Assembly: GCA_026713105.1 (NCBI GenBank)
Contig: JAPOPC010000010.1
Location: 1 to 50,756 of the forward strand
Direction: 5' to 3'
Source of the DNA: Acidimicrobiaceae bacterium
Lineage (GTDB): Bacteria > Actinomycetota > Acidimicrobiia > Acidimicrobiales > Poriferisodalaceae
Length of the DNA stretch: 50,756 bases
The position numbers and the translations under genes are program-made. Below, piece after piece: positions 23,296 to 32,069 of the stretch. The notes beneath the pieces were generated by a model that was given only the letters and a program-made list of their open reading frames with translations, was not told the origin of the DNA and did no database searches. Position 1 is the first letter of the stretch; each line of letters opens with the position of its first letter.

Positions 23296-24585
23296 TTATG
23301 GATCAGTGGTCTCGCACCACGCAGCGATGAAGTGCGCGAGGGTGCGGGTCGCCGTCACGAGCTCGTCGATGCCGAGCCGCTCGAACGGCGTATGGCAATT
23401 CGAGATGTCGCCCGGAGCGAAATAGACGCTGGGAATCCCCAGGTCTCGCAGGAACGACTTCTCTGACCAGTAGGGAGCGCCGTCGACACGTGCAGGCTCG
23501 CCGGTCACGGCCTCGATCGAGTCAGCCAGCGCCCGTACTCCGGGATGGTCGGCGCCGATCTCGTCGGGCGTGCCGCCCACTGGGTGGTCGCGAGCAGCGT
23601 TGAACTCGACCACGCAGTCGACACCGTGGGCCTCCGCTGCCCCCACCGCGATCGAGCGGATCTGCGCTGCCGCATCGTCGAGACTCTCGCCCGGCAGGAG
23701 CTTGCGAATCAGCGACAGGTCGAACCGGCCCGGCACTGCGATGTTGCCGCCCGCAGAGACCGACGTGACCAGCAGGAACGCCTCACCCAGCAATTCGTGA
23801 GACGGCACAGACTCCCGCAGCCCCTCCGAGCATTCCCACAGCTGCGCCAGCAGCGAATGACCTGCCCGCAACGCATCGACGCCCAGCTCGGGCCGGCCGA
23901 AATACGCCGACACTCCGGTGAGTGTGATGTCGGCGATCAAGAAACCCATCTGCGCCGTGTAGATCGCGGAAGTTGTGGGCTCGGTATAGATCGCAAAGTC
24001 CGCGCTCGGGACCGGGCCGCTGCGTCCCTGCACAGCCGCACGTATGCCGGCCGACACACCGCTGCCGGGCTGGCCCGACTCCTCGTCGCACACGAACAGC
24101 GCCGACACATTGCCGGCGGGCCGAAGCCCGGCACGCCGGACCGCGCTGACCGCTTCGACGATGGCGCAGATTCCTGCCTTCTGGTCTGCCACGCCGCGGC
24201 CCCAGATCTCGCCGTCGATCACATGAGCGCCGAATGGATCCGCGCGCTCGGTGCCCTTCCAGTGTTGAGACCAGTCCTGCGTGGCCACCGTGTCCAGGTG
24301 GCCGGCAAGCAGCAGGGACCGGCCTTCCGAACCCCCAACCGAGCCCCACACGTTGGGCCTGCCGGGCTCGAACGCAGCCGAACCGGTGTCGTCGAAAGCG
24401 CCGGCGGCGTTCATGGCGTCGAGCACCCATTCGGCGAAGGGCCCTTCGTTTGGCGTCACGCTGGGAATGGCAGTGGCTTCCCGCACCAACCGAACGACCT
24501 CGTCGCCGTCGACGGCCGCCGCAGCGCGTTCGGGCGCGGTCGCGGAGGCGGGGGTGGGTGGGGCGCGGTCGGGCGCCGGGCTCAC
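23296..24585 (-). CDS. M20 family metallohydrolase (ArgE/DapE type)
   Basis: 429 residues. M20 zinc hydrolases cleave amide bonds of N-acyl or peptidyl amino acids. Metal and catalytic motifs are visible: LLLAGHLDTVA (His and catalytic Asp), IWGRGVADQKAG (bridging Asp) and FVCDEESGQPGSG (catalytic Glu pair). A conserved C-terminal His is in DISNCHTPFERLG, which matches the ArgE/DapE pattern. The GTG start overlaps the stop of the ROK regulator (GTGA). In this operon it may release an acyl or amino-acid group from the transported compound, before YhfX-like and NagB steps; substrate is unknown. Confidence 0.88.
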   Translation of the reverse strand: MSPAPDRAPPTPASATAPERAAAAVDGDEVVRLVREATAIPSVTPNEGPFAEWVLDAMNAAGAFDDTGSAAFEPGRPNVWGSVGGSEGRSLLLAGHLDTVATQDWSQHWKGTERADPFGAHVIDGEIWGRGVADQKAGICAIVEAVSAVRRAGLRPAGNVSALFVCDEESGQPGSGVSAGIRAAVQGRSGPVPSADFAIYTEPTTSAIYTAQMGFLIADITLTGVSAYFGRPELGVDALRAGHSLLAQLWECSEGLRESVPSHELLGEAFLLVTSVSAGGNIAVPGRFDLSLIRKLLPGESLDDAAAQIRSIAVGAAEAHGVDCVVEFNAARDHPVGGTPDEIGADHPGVRALADSIEAVTGEPARVDGAPYWSEKSFLRDLGIPSVYFAPGDISNCHTPFERLGIDELVTATRTLAHFIAAWCETTDP

Positions 24586-25772
24586 TGCTGCTCTCCGAGG
24601 AATTCCGTAATCAGCGATTCGCGCACGTGCCGCAGGGACATGGACGCCGCGCCGATGAGCGTTGCCCGATCTCCAAGACTGGAAGCGATCAATTCCGGAG
24701 CCGTCGTGACGAGGCTCGACAGGCGATCCCGCACGGCGTCGATGAAGACGAGATCAGCGCCGACCGGTCCGCCGAACACGATGCGAGTCGGATCCGCGAT
24801 GAGGCACAGATGCGATACCGCGAACGCCATCGCGCCCGCGACCTCGCTCAGCACCATGGTGGCCGCTGTGTCGCCACGTCCCGCTGCGGCGAGAATCTCT
24901 GCGATGTCGGCGCCTGGATCGAGCGTCGAGGGGCGACCATCCTCGATGGCCCTTCCCAGGCGCTTGCGGATCGACGGGGCCGACGCCACGTCTTCGAGCG
25001 TGACGGGGGTCGCATCGACGTGGGGAACGGCCACTGCCAGCGAGCCCAGCTCGCCCGCCGACCCTGTGCCGCCCCGATACAGCTCTCCCCCGACCACCAA
25101 GCCCAGACCGATGCCGGTACCGGCGAACACCGCAGCGAAGTCCCCGCCTGCTTCCTCATCGCTCAAGCGGGCAAGCTCGCCCAAGGCGGCCAAGTTGACG
25201 TCGTTCTCCACGAATGCGGGGACACCGAAGCGCTCGCTCAGGTAGGCGCCGACCTCGAGACCGTCAAAGCCGGGCAGGTTGAGAGCCTGCTCGACCTGGT
25301 CCTGCTCGGGCCGGTAGATCCCCGGCACACCGACGCACACTGCATGGCAGGGCCGTCCGGATTCCGCGAGCATCGACGACGCCGCCGTCACGAGCCGCTC
25401 CAACGCCGTGTGCGCATCGGGACCGGTTTCGAGCTCTACCTCTGTGACCACGTTGCCCAGCAGGTCGGCCAGGCCGATGGGCATCCGCGTCGCTCCCATA
25501 TCGGCCACGACCGAGTGACGGGCCGACGGAACGAGCTCGTAGAGCGATGCGGGTCGACCAATCGAACCTGACCGGGCACTCGCCTCGGCCATCCGAACCA
25601 GGCCGACCGACTCCATGTCGGCCATCAGCGCCGACACCGTCGGCTTCGACAGCCCGGTGGCGCGAGCGATTTCCGCACGCGACATCCGACCCGGATGCGC
25701 AGCGAAGAGCGCGTCGGCGATTCGCTGCCCGCTGAGCAGTCTCAGCACGGCGGTACCCGATGCCTCTGCCAT
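24582..25772 (-). CDS. ROK family transcriptional repressor
   Basis: 396 residues: an N-terminal winged helix (about 15-75, MSRAEIARATGLSKPTVSALMADMESVGLV) followed by a ROK sugar-binding domain (VVADMGATRMPIGLADLLG, NDVNLAALGE, FAGTGIGLGLVVGGELYRG, GSAGELGSLAV). It is the first gene of the operon that ends with nagB and is therefore likely autoregulated and derepressed by the transported sugar or its phosphate. The zinc-site CxCxxxGC region is replaced by ValAspAla-type residues, so zinc binding of the NagC/Mlc kind is probably lost. Start ATG 25772 lacks a Shine-Dalgarno and lies just after a good promoter. Confidence 0.9.
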   Translation of the reverse strand: MAEASGTAVLRLLSGQRIADALFAAHPGRMSRAEIARATGLSKPTVSALMADMESVGLVRMAEASARSGSIGRPASLYELVPSARHSVVADMGATRMPIGLADLLGNVVTEVELETGPDAHTALERLVTAASSMLAESGRPCHAVCVGVPGIYRPEQDQVEQALNLPGFDGLEVGAYLSERFGVPAFVENDVNLAALGELARLSDEEAGGDFAAVFAGTGIGLGLVVGGELYRGGTGSAGELGSLAVAVPHVDATPVTLEDVASAPSIRKRLGRAIEDGRPSTLDPGADIAEILAAAGRGDTAATMVLSEVAGAMAFAVSHLCLIADPTRIVFGGPVGADLVFIDAVRDRLSSLVTTAPELIASSLGDRATLIGAASMSLRHVRESLITEFLGEQQ

Positions 25773-25782
25773 ATTGTTAGTA

Positions 25783-25810
25783 ACACTACCTTACAAATAG
25801 TAGGTGTCAA
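25783..25810 (-). promoter_or_regulatory. Promoter and candidate operator of the ROK operon
   Basis: On the - strand, TTGACA (25805-25810) is followed after 16 bp by TAGTGT (25783-25788), an actinobacterial-type -10. The start codon at 25772 is only 10 nt further, so the mRNA has almost no leader. The segment is an AT-rich island with the overlapping palindromes TAGTGTTACTA and GTTACTAAC (25776-25788), likely operator half-sites for the ROK protein. Confidence 0.65.
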
Positions 25811-25888
25811 GACACCAGCCGCCCCGCTGACGCAATTCCATCTGCGGGCACTCAGGGATTGTCGGGCGGGCGGTGGCAGACTTGGCCC

Positions 25889-26941
25889 GTGGAGACCCGC
25901 CAGCTCGAATCGACACCCGGCTTTGTCATCTATGACCTGCCCGGTGCCCAGCACTATGTCGGGGAGACCCGACTCGGCAGCCGCCTCATCCCCGGCAATG
26001 CGACGATGCTCGTGCGACACATCACTTATGTGTTCGCCACCCTCGAGCAACAGCGCAGCGGCGCCAGCGTCGGCTTGAAGTCTGACCCGTCCGATGCATC
26101 CACTGCCGTAGCTGCGCTGGCAACGGAACTCGCCGACGATTGGGAGAGCGGCAGGCTGTCCACGAGCCCGGGTCTGCGGCTCGATACCGACACGCTTGGG
26201 CCCGTCCTGACCCACGATCAGCGCAACCTCATCGGCAACGACGACCGCGACGGCATCTCGTTTGCCCATGAACTCCTCGGCGTCGGCGCTGTGACAGCGG
26301 CGTCCAGCCTTGTCGGCGGTCTCGACGGCAAGCGCATCGCCATCGAAGGATTCGGTGCTGCGGGCCTGGGCATCGCACGCGAGGCAGCAGCGGCCGGTGC
26401 CACGATCACGCGGGTCGCCACGGCGAAGGGCTGCACCGGCGACCGGATTGGCGGCGGCGAGCTGGACCCCGTGGCGCTCACCGAAGCGTGGCTCGCTGAC
26501 GGCGACATGTGCGTGGCCACACTGTCGGGCGACGGCGAACCGGCCAAGCCGTGGACCGTCTGGAAGGACGACGTCGACGTGCTGTTCTGCGGCTCGAAGC
26601 CGGGTGCCATGTCGGGCGACGGAGCCGCGATGGCCGGTGCCACACCGGTCGTCGCGTTCTCAACAGCGGCGGTGTCGTCGAAGGCGCTGGCAGTGCTGCG
26701 GGCCGCCGGCACCGCGGTGGCCGCCGACTTCGTTGCCGCCGTGGGACCGGCACTGGGATGGTGGGCCGATCCCGCGCTCACCCACGACGACCTGCGCTCG
26801 GCGACCGCCGACACCGTCAACGCCGTCATGTCCGAGACCGCCGGCCATGACGACGGCCCGTTCATGGCCGCCTGCTACCGGGCTGAAGCCTTCCTGCGCA
26901 CCTGGCAGGACGAGCTGCCGTTCGGCCGGCCGCTGGGCTGA
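25889..26941 (+). CDS. Glu/Leu/Phe/Val dehydrogenase-like protein
   Basis: About 350 residues. The C-terminal half has a dinucleotide-binding fold of the amino-acid dehydrogenase family (GKRIAIEGFGAAGLGIAREAAAAGATI, then GSKPGAMSGDGAAM). The N-terminal half does not show the lysine-rich GGAKGG substrate motif that active family members carry, so the reaction is uncertain. GTG 25889 is chosen (VETRQLESTPGF); the frame is open to a TTG at 25859. It is divergent from the ROK operon with a 116-bp shared upstream region, which might make it a co-regulated gene. Convergent with dnaE2. Confidence 0.62.
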   Translation: METRQLESTPGFVIYDLPGAQHYVGETRLGSRLIPGNATMLVRHITYVFATLEQQRSGASVGLKSDPSDASTAVAALATELADDWESGRLSTSPGLRLDTDTLGPVLTHDQRNLIGNDDRDGISFAHELLGVGAVTAASSLVGGLDGKRIAIEGFGAAGLGIAREAAAAGATITRVATAKGCTGDRIGGGELDPVALTEAWLADGDMCVATLSGDGEPAKPWTVWKDDVDVLFCGSKPGAMSGDGAAMAGATPVVAFSTAAVSSKALAVLRAAGTAVAADFVAAVGPALGWWADPALTHDDLRSATADTVNAVMSETAGHDDGPFMAACYRAEAFLRTWQDELPFGRPLG

Positions 26942-26957
26942 CCCGCCGCGATCCCCG

Positions 26958-29900
26958 TCACCGGAAGTCGCGGCTCGCTACCGACGCGGCCACATCGAGC
27001 GCTTCGATTCTCTCGGCGATCACGTTCGCCACCCCTTCATGGCGCTCCAATCGCCCTGACACCACCAGCGCGGGCATGTCCCGAACCACTGAGCGATACC
27101 GGATCCAGCAGCCTTTCGACACCACTACGTTCACCAGGCCTGTCTCGTCCTCAAGATTCAGAAACGTTGTGCCTCCAGCCGTCATGGGGCGCTGGCGGTG
27201 CGTGACCAGACCGGCGACGCGGATCTTTCCCGGTGGACACCTCAGCAGCTCCCCTGCCGTGCGGACCCCTGCCGCTTCAAGCCCTTCACGCAAGAATCGG
27301 GTGGGGTGCCCGTCGGGGGATACACCGGTCGCCCACAGGTCTGCTGCGGCAGCTTCCATTCCCGTCATCGACGCAAGCGCTGGAGGCGATGCCCCGGTCA
27401 CGACTCCAGGCAACCGATCTGCACGTGCTTGGTGCACGGCCCCTGCCGCCCACAGTGCCTCGCGCCGCGAGAGCCCGAAGCAGTCGAATGCTCCGGCGGT
27501 GGCCAGCGCCTCCAGCGCTGCCAGCCCTACATCGGTCCGGCGGCACAGGTCCTCCATATCGCAGTACGGACCGCCGACCGCAATCTGCTCCGCGAGCTCG
27601 TCGCCGATCCCCCGCACTGACGACAGCCCCAGCCGGACTGCCACTCCCCCGCCCGAGGTGCCACAGGGCTCCAGCGTGGCTGTCTCCGAGGAGAGGTTGA
27701 TGCATGGCGTGTGCACCACGACGCCGTGACGGCGGGCGTCCTGGCACAGCGAGTGCGGCGAGTAGAACCCCATCGGCTGTGCGTTCAGCAGCGCTGCGCA
27801 GAATGCCGCCGGGTAATGCAGCTTGATCCACGACGAGGCGTACACCAGGTGGGCGAACGACACCGAATGGCTCTCGGGGAAGCCGTAGTCGGCGAAGGCG
27901 ACCATCTTGTCCCACACCTGCTCGGCCACGTCACCGACCAGTCCCCGCTCGGCCATCCCGCTGAAGAGCCGCTCGCGCAGGCGGCCCATCCGTTCGCGAG
28001 ACCGCTTGGAGCCCATGGCCTGACGCAGCTCATCGGCCTCGGCTGCGGTGAACCCGGCCACATCGATGGCCATCTGCATGAGCTGCTCTTGGAACAGGGG
28101 GATGCCGAGCGTCTTGGCCAGGGAGTTCTCCATCAGCGGATGCAGATACGTGACCGGCTCTTCCCCGTTGCGCCGCCGGATGTAGGGATGCACAGATCCA
28201 CCCTGGATGGGGCCGGGGCGGATGAGCGCCACCTCCACCACCAAGTCGTAGAAGCAGCGAGGGCGCAGCCGCGGCAGGGTGGCTATCTGGGCGCGTGACT
28301 CCACCTGGAACACGCCGATGCTGTCGGCGCGGCAGAGCATGTCGTAGACCTCGTCTTCCTGCGGCAGTATGCCGAGGTCGAGGTGTGTGCGATGCGCGTC
28401 AGCGATCAAATCGACGGCGTAATGCAGAGCCGACAGCATCCCCAGCCCCAGCAAGTCGAACTTCACGAGCCCGACCGCCGCGCAGTCGTCCTTGTCCCAC
28501 TGCAACACCGAGCGGTCGGCCATGGCTGCCCACTCGGTGGGGCAGACATGTGTGACCGGCCGGTCACAGATGACCATGCCGCCCGAATGGATGCCGAGGT
28601 GACGTGGCGCATGTTCCAGCGACACCGCAAGCTCTGCCACATCTGGGGGGATGCCGTGATCTTGGAGCGGCGGCTCAGGCGCCGCGTCACGCCAGTCCAC
28701 AGCACGCGGGCGGTGCGGGGCGGGCGGGCTGGCGCCGCCATGTCCAGCCAGCTCAGACAGTGAGCCGTACCGGTCCAGCGACTTCGCCCACGCGTCGGCT
28801 TGACCAGATTCGTAGCCCAATGCACGAGCCATGTCGCGCAGTGCCGAGCGCGACCGGTAGCTGATGACGTTCGCCACCTGCGCTGTGTGAGCGCGGCCGT
28901 AGCGCTCGTACACGTATTGGATGACCTCTTCGCGACGACCGCTCTCGATGTCGATGTCGATGTCGGGCGGCCCGTCGCGCTCGGGCGACAGGAAGCGCTC
29001 GAACAGCAGCCCCAGGGCGACCGAGTCGACATTGGTAATGCCGAGCGCGTAGCAGACCGCCGAGTTCGAGGCCGAGCCACGGCCTTGGCAGTAGATGTTG
29101 CGGCTTCGGCAGAACGACACGATGTCGGACACAACCAGGAAGTAGCCGGCGAAGCCGAGCTGTTCGATGAGGTCGAGCTCGTGGCGGATCTGGTCCCAGG
29201 CGCCCGGCACTCGTTCGGCCTCGGGAGAGCCGTAGCGCTCCAGTGCGCCTGCGGCGGTGAGATGTCGCAGGTACGACATCTCGTCGTGACCGTCGGGGCA
29301 GGGATAGGGCGGCAGGTTCGGCGCGATCAGCGACAGGTTGAACGCGCAGTCGCGGCCGAGTTGTGCGGCCGCGGCGACCACGCCCGGCCAGCGGGCGAAC
29401 CGGCGGGCCTGCTCGGCGCCGGAGCGCAGGTGGGCGGTGGCCGCCGGCGGCAGCCAGCCGTCGAGCTCGTCGAGGCTGCGACGGGCGCGCACGGCGGCCA
29501 CGGCTGTGGCCAGCCGACGGCCCGCCGGGGTGGCGTAGTGGACACCGTTGGTGCAGACCGGCTCGACGCCTGCCCTGATGGCCAGCTCAGCCAGTGCGTC
29601 GTTGCGGTCGCTGTCGAGCGGGTCGCCGTGGTCCCACAGCTCGATGAAAACGTTGTGGCGGCCGGCTGCGTCGACGAGCCGGTCGAGCTGTGCTGCTGCG
29701 GCGCGCGGTCCCCCTGCGGATCCTTCGGCCATGAGTGCTGCAGGGACAGCGCCCTTGCGGTGCCCGGTGAGGATCGCCCACTCGTCACGGTGTGCCGCAG
29801 CGGCCACCAGGAACTCGCTCGTGCTGAGACGCGGAGCGTGCTTGCGACCCGCCATCTGCGCCGCCGAGACCAGCTCGCCCAGCGAGGCGTAGCCGGCCGG

Positions 29901-30428
29901 CGAGCGCGCCAGCACCACCACATGGGAGCCCACGGGATCGGCGCATCCGGTGCGCTCTGGCCGTATCCGGCTTCGAGTACTGGGCATCGATCCGTCGGCG
30001 CCGTACGCGCCGAGCGTCAACTCGTCGGCGCCATGCGCGCCGAGCGTCAACTCAGTGCCGAACACCGTCGCCAGCCCGGCTTCGGCGGCGGCCTCTGCAA
30101 AACGCACCGCTCCGTAGAACCCGTTGTGATCGGTCAGTGCCAGCGCGTCGAGGCCCAGCCGCACTGCTTCGTCCACCAGCTCGGCCGGGCTCGACGCCCC
30201 GTCCAGGAAGCTGAAGTTGGAGTGGGCGTGCAATTCCGCGTACGGCACCGTGGGGACCGACGGCCGCGACGGGGTGGCAAGCTCGACCCGCTCGCCGTCC
30301 ACCGCGGATGCCTTGCCAGAGCCGTGTTTGGTGCGCCGGCCCTCACCGGGCCGGCCGGGTGGCGGCGGCCGGTCGGACAGCCGTCGTTCCAGTTCCCGCC
30401 AGGAAATGCCCGGATTCGTGAAACCCAC
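26958..30428 (-). CDS. dnaE2: Error-prone DNA polymerase DnaE2
   Basis: 1156 residues from GTG 30428. It is the polymerase of the SOS mutasome, extending across lesions with ImuB and ImuA'. The PHP domain begins with YAELHAHSNFSFLDGASSP and the palm carries the catalytic acids in PDIDIDIESGRREEVIQYV. FADYGFPESHSVSFAHLVYASSW and a C-terminal OB domain (IRVAGLVTHRQRPMTAGG) are typical of DnaE2. VGFTNPGISWRELERRL matches the start of mycobacterial DnaE2, and GTG 30428 lies 6 nt after a TATAGT -10, so the mRNA is leaderless. A 10-residue duplication (ELTLGAHGAD/ELTLGAYGAD) is inserted in the PHP domain. Expression is LexA-controlled. Confidence 0.95.
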   Translation of the reverse strand: MGFTNPGISWRELERRLSDRPPPPGRPGEGRRTKHGSGKASAVDGERVELATPSRPSVPTVPYAELHAHSNFSFLDGASSPAELVDEAVRLGLDALALTDHNGFYGAVRFAEAAAEAGLATVFGTELTLGAHGADELTLGAYGADGSMPSTRSRIRPERTGCADPVGSHVVVLARSPAGYASLGELVSAAQMAGRKHAPRLSTSEFLVAAAAHRDEWAILTGHRKGAVPAALMAEGSAGGPRAAAAQLDRLVDAAGRHNVFIELWDHGDPLDSDRNDALAELAIRAGVEPVCTNGVHYATPAGRRLATAVAAVRARRSLDELDGWLPPAATAHLRSGAEQARRFARWPGVVAAAAQLGRDCAFNLSLIAPNLPPYPCPDGHDEMSYLRHLTAAGALERYGSPEAERVPGAWDQIRHELDLIEQLGFAGYFLVVSDIVSFCRSRNIYCQGRGSASNSAVCYALGITNVDSVALGLLFERFLSPERDGPPDIDIDIESGRREEVIQYVYERYGRAHTAQVANVISYRSRSALRDMARALGYESGQADAWAKSLDRYGSLSELAGHGGASPPAPHRPRAVDWRDAAPEPPLQDHGIPPDVAELAVSLEHAPRHLGIHSGGMVICDRPVTHVCPTEWAAMADRSVLQWDKDDCAAVGLVKFDLLGLGMLSALHYAVDLIADAHRTHLDLGILPQEDEVYDMLCRADSIGVFQVESRAQIATLPRLRPRCFYDLVVEVALIRPGPIQGGSVHPYIRRRNGEEPVTYLHPLMENSLAKTLGIPLFQEQLMQMAIDVAGFTAAEADELRQAMGSKRSRERMGRLRERLFSGMAERGLVGDVAEQVWDKMVAFADYGFPESHSVSFAHLVYASSWIKLHYPAAFCAALLNAQPMGFYSPHSLCQDARRHGVVVHTPCINLSSETATLEPCGTSGGGVAVRLGLSSVRGIGDELAEQIAVGGPYCDMEDLCRRTDVGLAALEALATAGAFDCFGLSRREALWAAGAVHQARADRLPGVVTGASPPALASMTGMEAAAADLWATGVSPDGHPTRFLREGLEAAGVRTAGELLRCPPGKIRVAGLVTHRQRPMTAGGTTFLNLEDETGLVNVVVSKGCWIRYRSVVRDMPALVVSGRLERHEGVANVIAERIEALDVAASVASRDFR
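29995..30054 (-). repeat. 30-bp tandem duplication inside dnaE2
   Basis: Two 30-bp units (29995-30024, 30025-30054; tcggcgcc...gagcgtcaact) encode two copies of ELTLGA(H/Y)GAD in the PHP domain, in frame. Confidence 0.85.
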
Positions 30429-30434
30429 GGCGCA

Positions 30435-30484
30435 ACTATAACGAACGCACGTTCCTAGAACAAGAGTTCTCGGAACGGAAGTTC
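30435..30484 (-). promoter_or_regulatory. dnaE2 SOS promoter with three LexA boxes at 15-bp spacing
   Basis: Three boxes of the form GAAC-N4-GTTC: GAACGCACGTTC (30443-30454), GAACAAGAGTTC (30458-30469) and GAACGGAAGTTC (30473-30484), exactly 15 bp apart. On the - strand a TATAGT -10 (30435-30440) and TTGTTC -35 (30458-30463) are 17 bp apart. Box 1 sits between -35 and -10 and box 2 covers the -35, so LexA binding would block the polymerase. Confidence 0.88.
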
Positions 30485-30556
30485 TCTCACTGTGCATGCT
30501 CGTTCGTGCGACACCTCGATTCGAACCCCGAGACCCAGCCGAACTACGTTGCGCCC

Positions 30557-32041
30557 ATGGCCGAAACATCGCCCACTGGCGCATCTACCGACGCACCCGT
30601 CAGCGACCTGCCCGACGGTGTGGCTACCGCTGAGCTGTTCGCCTCGGGAGCCGCCTCCGCAGTCGAGCTCCTCGACGAGGCCATCGCCCGGGCCGACAGG
30701 CTCAACCCGAAGATCAACGCCATCATCGGACGGCTCGACGGCAGCGCCCGCCAGGCGGCCGAACGGCACGACGCCGCACGGGAGGCGGGGGACGCACGCG
30801 GACCGCTGGCAGGGGTCCCATTCCTCACCAAGGACCTGACCTGCACCACCGAAGGCCAGCCCTACCACGCCGGCAACGCAGCGCTCAAAGAAGCGGGCTA
30901 TGCCGCACCGAGCACGGCACACCTGGCCACCATGTTCGCCGCGCTGGGATTGGTGAACTTCGGGCGCACCAACACGCCCGAGTTCGGCCTGACCATCACG
31001 ACCGAGCCGGTGGCCTACGGCCCTACTGCAAATCCGTGGAACACCGGCCATTCGACCGGCGGGTCCAGCGGCGGGTCTGCCGCGGCGGTGGCCGCAGGCA
31101 TCGTGCCCATCGCGCACGCCAACGACGGGGGCGGCTCGATCCGTGTGCCTGCCGCCAATTGCGGGCTCTTCGGGTTGAAGCCCAACCGCGGGCGAGTCTC
31201 GCTGGGACCCGACTCGGGCGACGGATGGGCCGGCTTCAGCGTTGACGGTGTCGTCAGCCGCAGCGTGCGCGACAGTGCCCGGGTGCTCGACGGCATCAGC
31301 CGGCCGTGGCCCGGTGACCCCTACTGGGCACCGCCGCCGTCGGACACCTTCGAATCCGCTGCGGGCCGCGAGCCCCAAGCACTGCGGATCGGGCTGTGCG
31401 CTCACTCCGACTGGGGTCCGACCGATGCTGCGTGCCGCCACGCCGTTGAAGCCGCCGGGCAATTGGCCGAGAGCCTGGGTCACGAGGTCGAATACTCACA
31501 CCCCGCCGAGATGTTCCACGAAGAGTTCTTCGATCACTTCCGCACGATCGTGTCCGTGCAGAACGTCGTCATGCTGGCCGGCGTGGAAGGAGCCATGGGC
31601 CGCCACATGAGCCGCCCGGATTTCGAAGGCGACACATGGGCGCTCATGCAAATCGGGCGCGAGGTCAGCGGGACCCAGTACCTGTCGGCGCTGGAGTGGT
31701 GCCACGCATGGACGCGACGCCTCGCCGCATGGTGGGCTTCCCACGACGTCCTGGTCTCGCCGATCATGGCCGAGCCACCGCCCCGTCTCGGCGAGCTGCG
31801 CAACCCCGAGACCGGCCGCGGTCGTCTGAACGACCTGCTGCACTTCACGCCCCAGTTCAACGTGTCTGGGCAGCCGGCGATGTCGGTGCCGCTGAGCTGG
31901 ACCGAATCTGGGCTGCCAGTGGGCGTGCAATTCGTGGGCTCCCACGCCAGTGAGGAAATGCTGCTGTCGCTCGCCGGTCAGCTCGAGCGCGCGGCGCCAT
32001 GGGCAGGTCGCACGCCGCCGCTGTGGGCCGGGACGGCCTGA
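30557..32041 (+). CDS. Amidase (amidase signature family), copy 1
   Basis: 494 residues. The Ser-Ser-Lys triad of the amidase signature family is complete: Lys92 (FLTKDL), Ser170 ([15 protein letters not shown]) and nucleophile Ser194 ([11 protein letters not shown]). It hydrolyses an amide bond in the cytoplasm; substrate not predictable, and it is not GatA by context. ATG 30557 follows TACGTT (30545-30550) by 6 nt, a leaderless arrangement. It is divergent from dnaE2 and the LexA boxes lie about 60-100 bp upstream, so damage could affect it, though the boxes fit dnaE2 best. The next gene is a paralogue with matching motifs. Confidence 0.9.
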   Translation: MAETSPTGASTDAPVSDLPDGVATAELFASGAASAVELLDEAIARADRLNPKINAIIGRLDGSARQAAERHDAAREAGDARGPLAGVPFLTKDLTCTTEGQPYHAGNAALKEAGYAAPSTAHLATMFAALGLVNFGRTNTPEFGLTITTEPVAYGPTANPWNTGHSTGGSSGGSAAAVAAGIVPIAHANDGGGSIRVPAANCGLFGLKPNRGRVSLGPDSGDGWAGFSVDGVVSRSVRDSARVLDGISRPWPGDPYWAPPPSDTFESAAGREPQALRIGLCAHSDWGPTDAACRHAVEAAGQLAESLGHEVEYSHPAEMFHEEFFDHFRTIVSVQNVVMLAGVEGAMGRHMSRPDFEGDTWALMQIGREVSGTQYLSALEWCHAWTRRLAAWWASHDVLVSPIMAEPPPRLGELRNPETGRGRLNDLLHFTPQFNVSGQPAMSVPLSWTESGLPVGVQFVGSHASEEMLLSLAGQLERAAPWAGRTPPLWAGTA

Positions 32042-32069
32042 GGCTTCCGGCTCTGCATATGCCCGCCCG

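Noticed and set aside
23545..25571. Long + strand frames over the M20 and ROK genes
   Set aside because: Both are antisense shadows; the - strand genes have full catalytic and HTH motifs and tight GTGA overlap.
28800..30458. 552-codon open frame on the + strand
   Set aside because: Antisense of dnaE2, explained by high GC third-position bias.
30443..30484. LexA boxes as regulators of amidase 1
   Set aside because: They overlay the -35/-10 of dnaE2; amidase 1 has its own -10 at 30545-30550, about 60 bp away. A secondary effect is not excluded.
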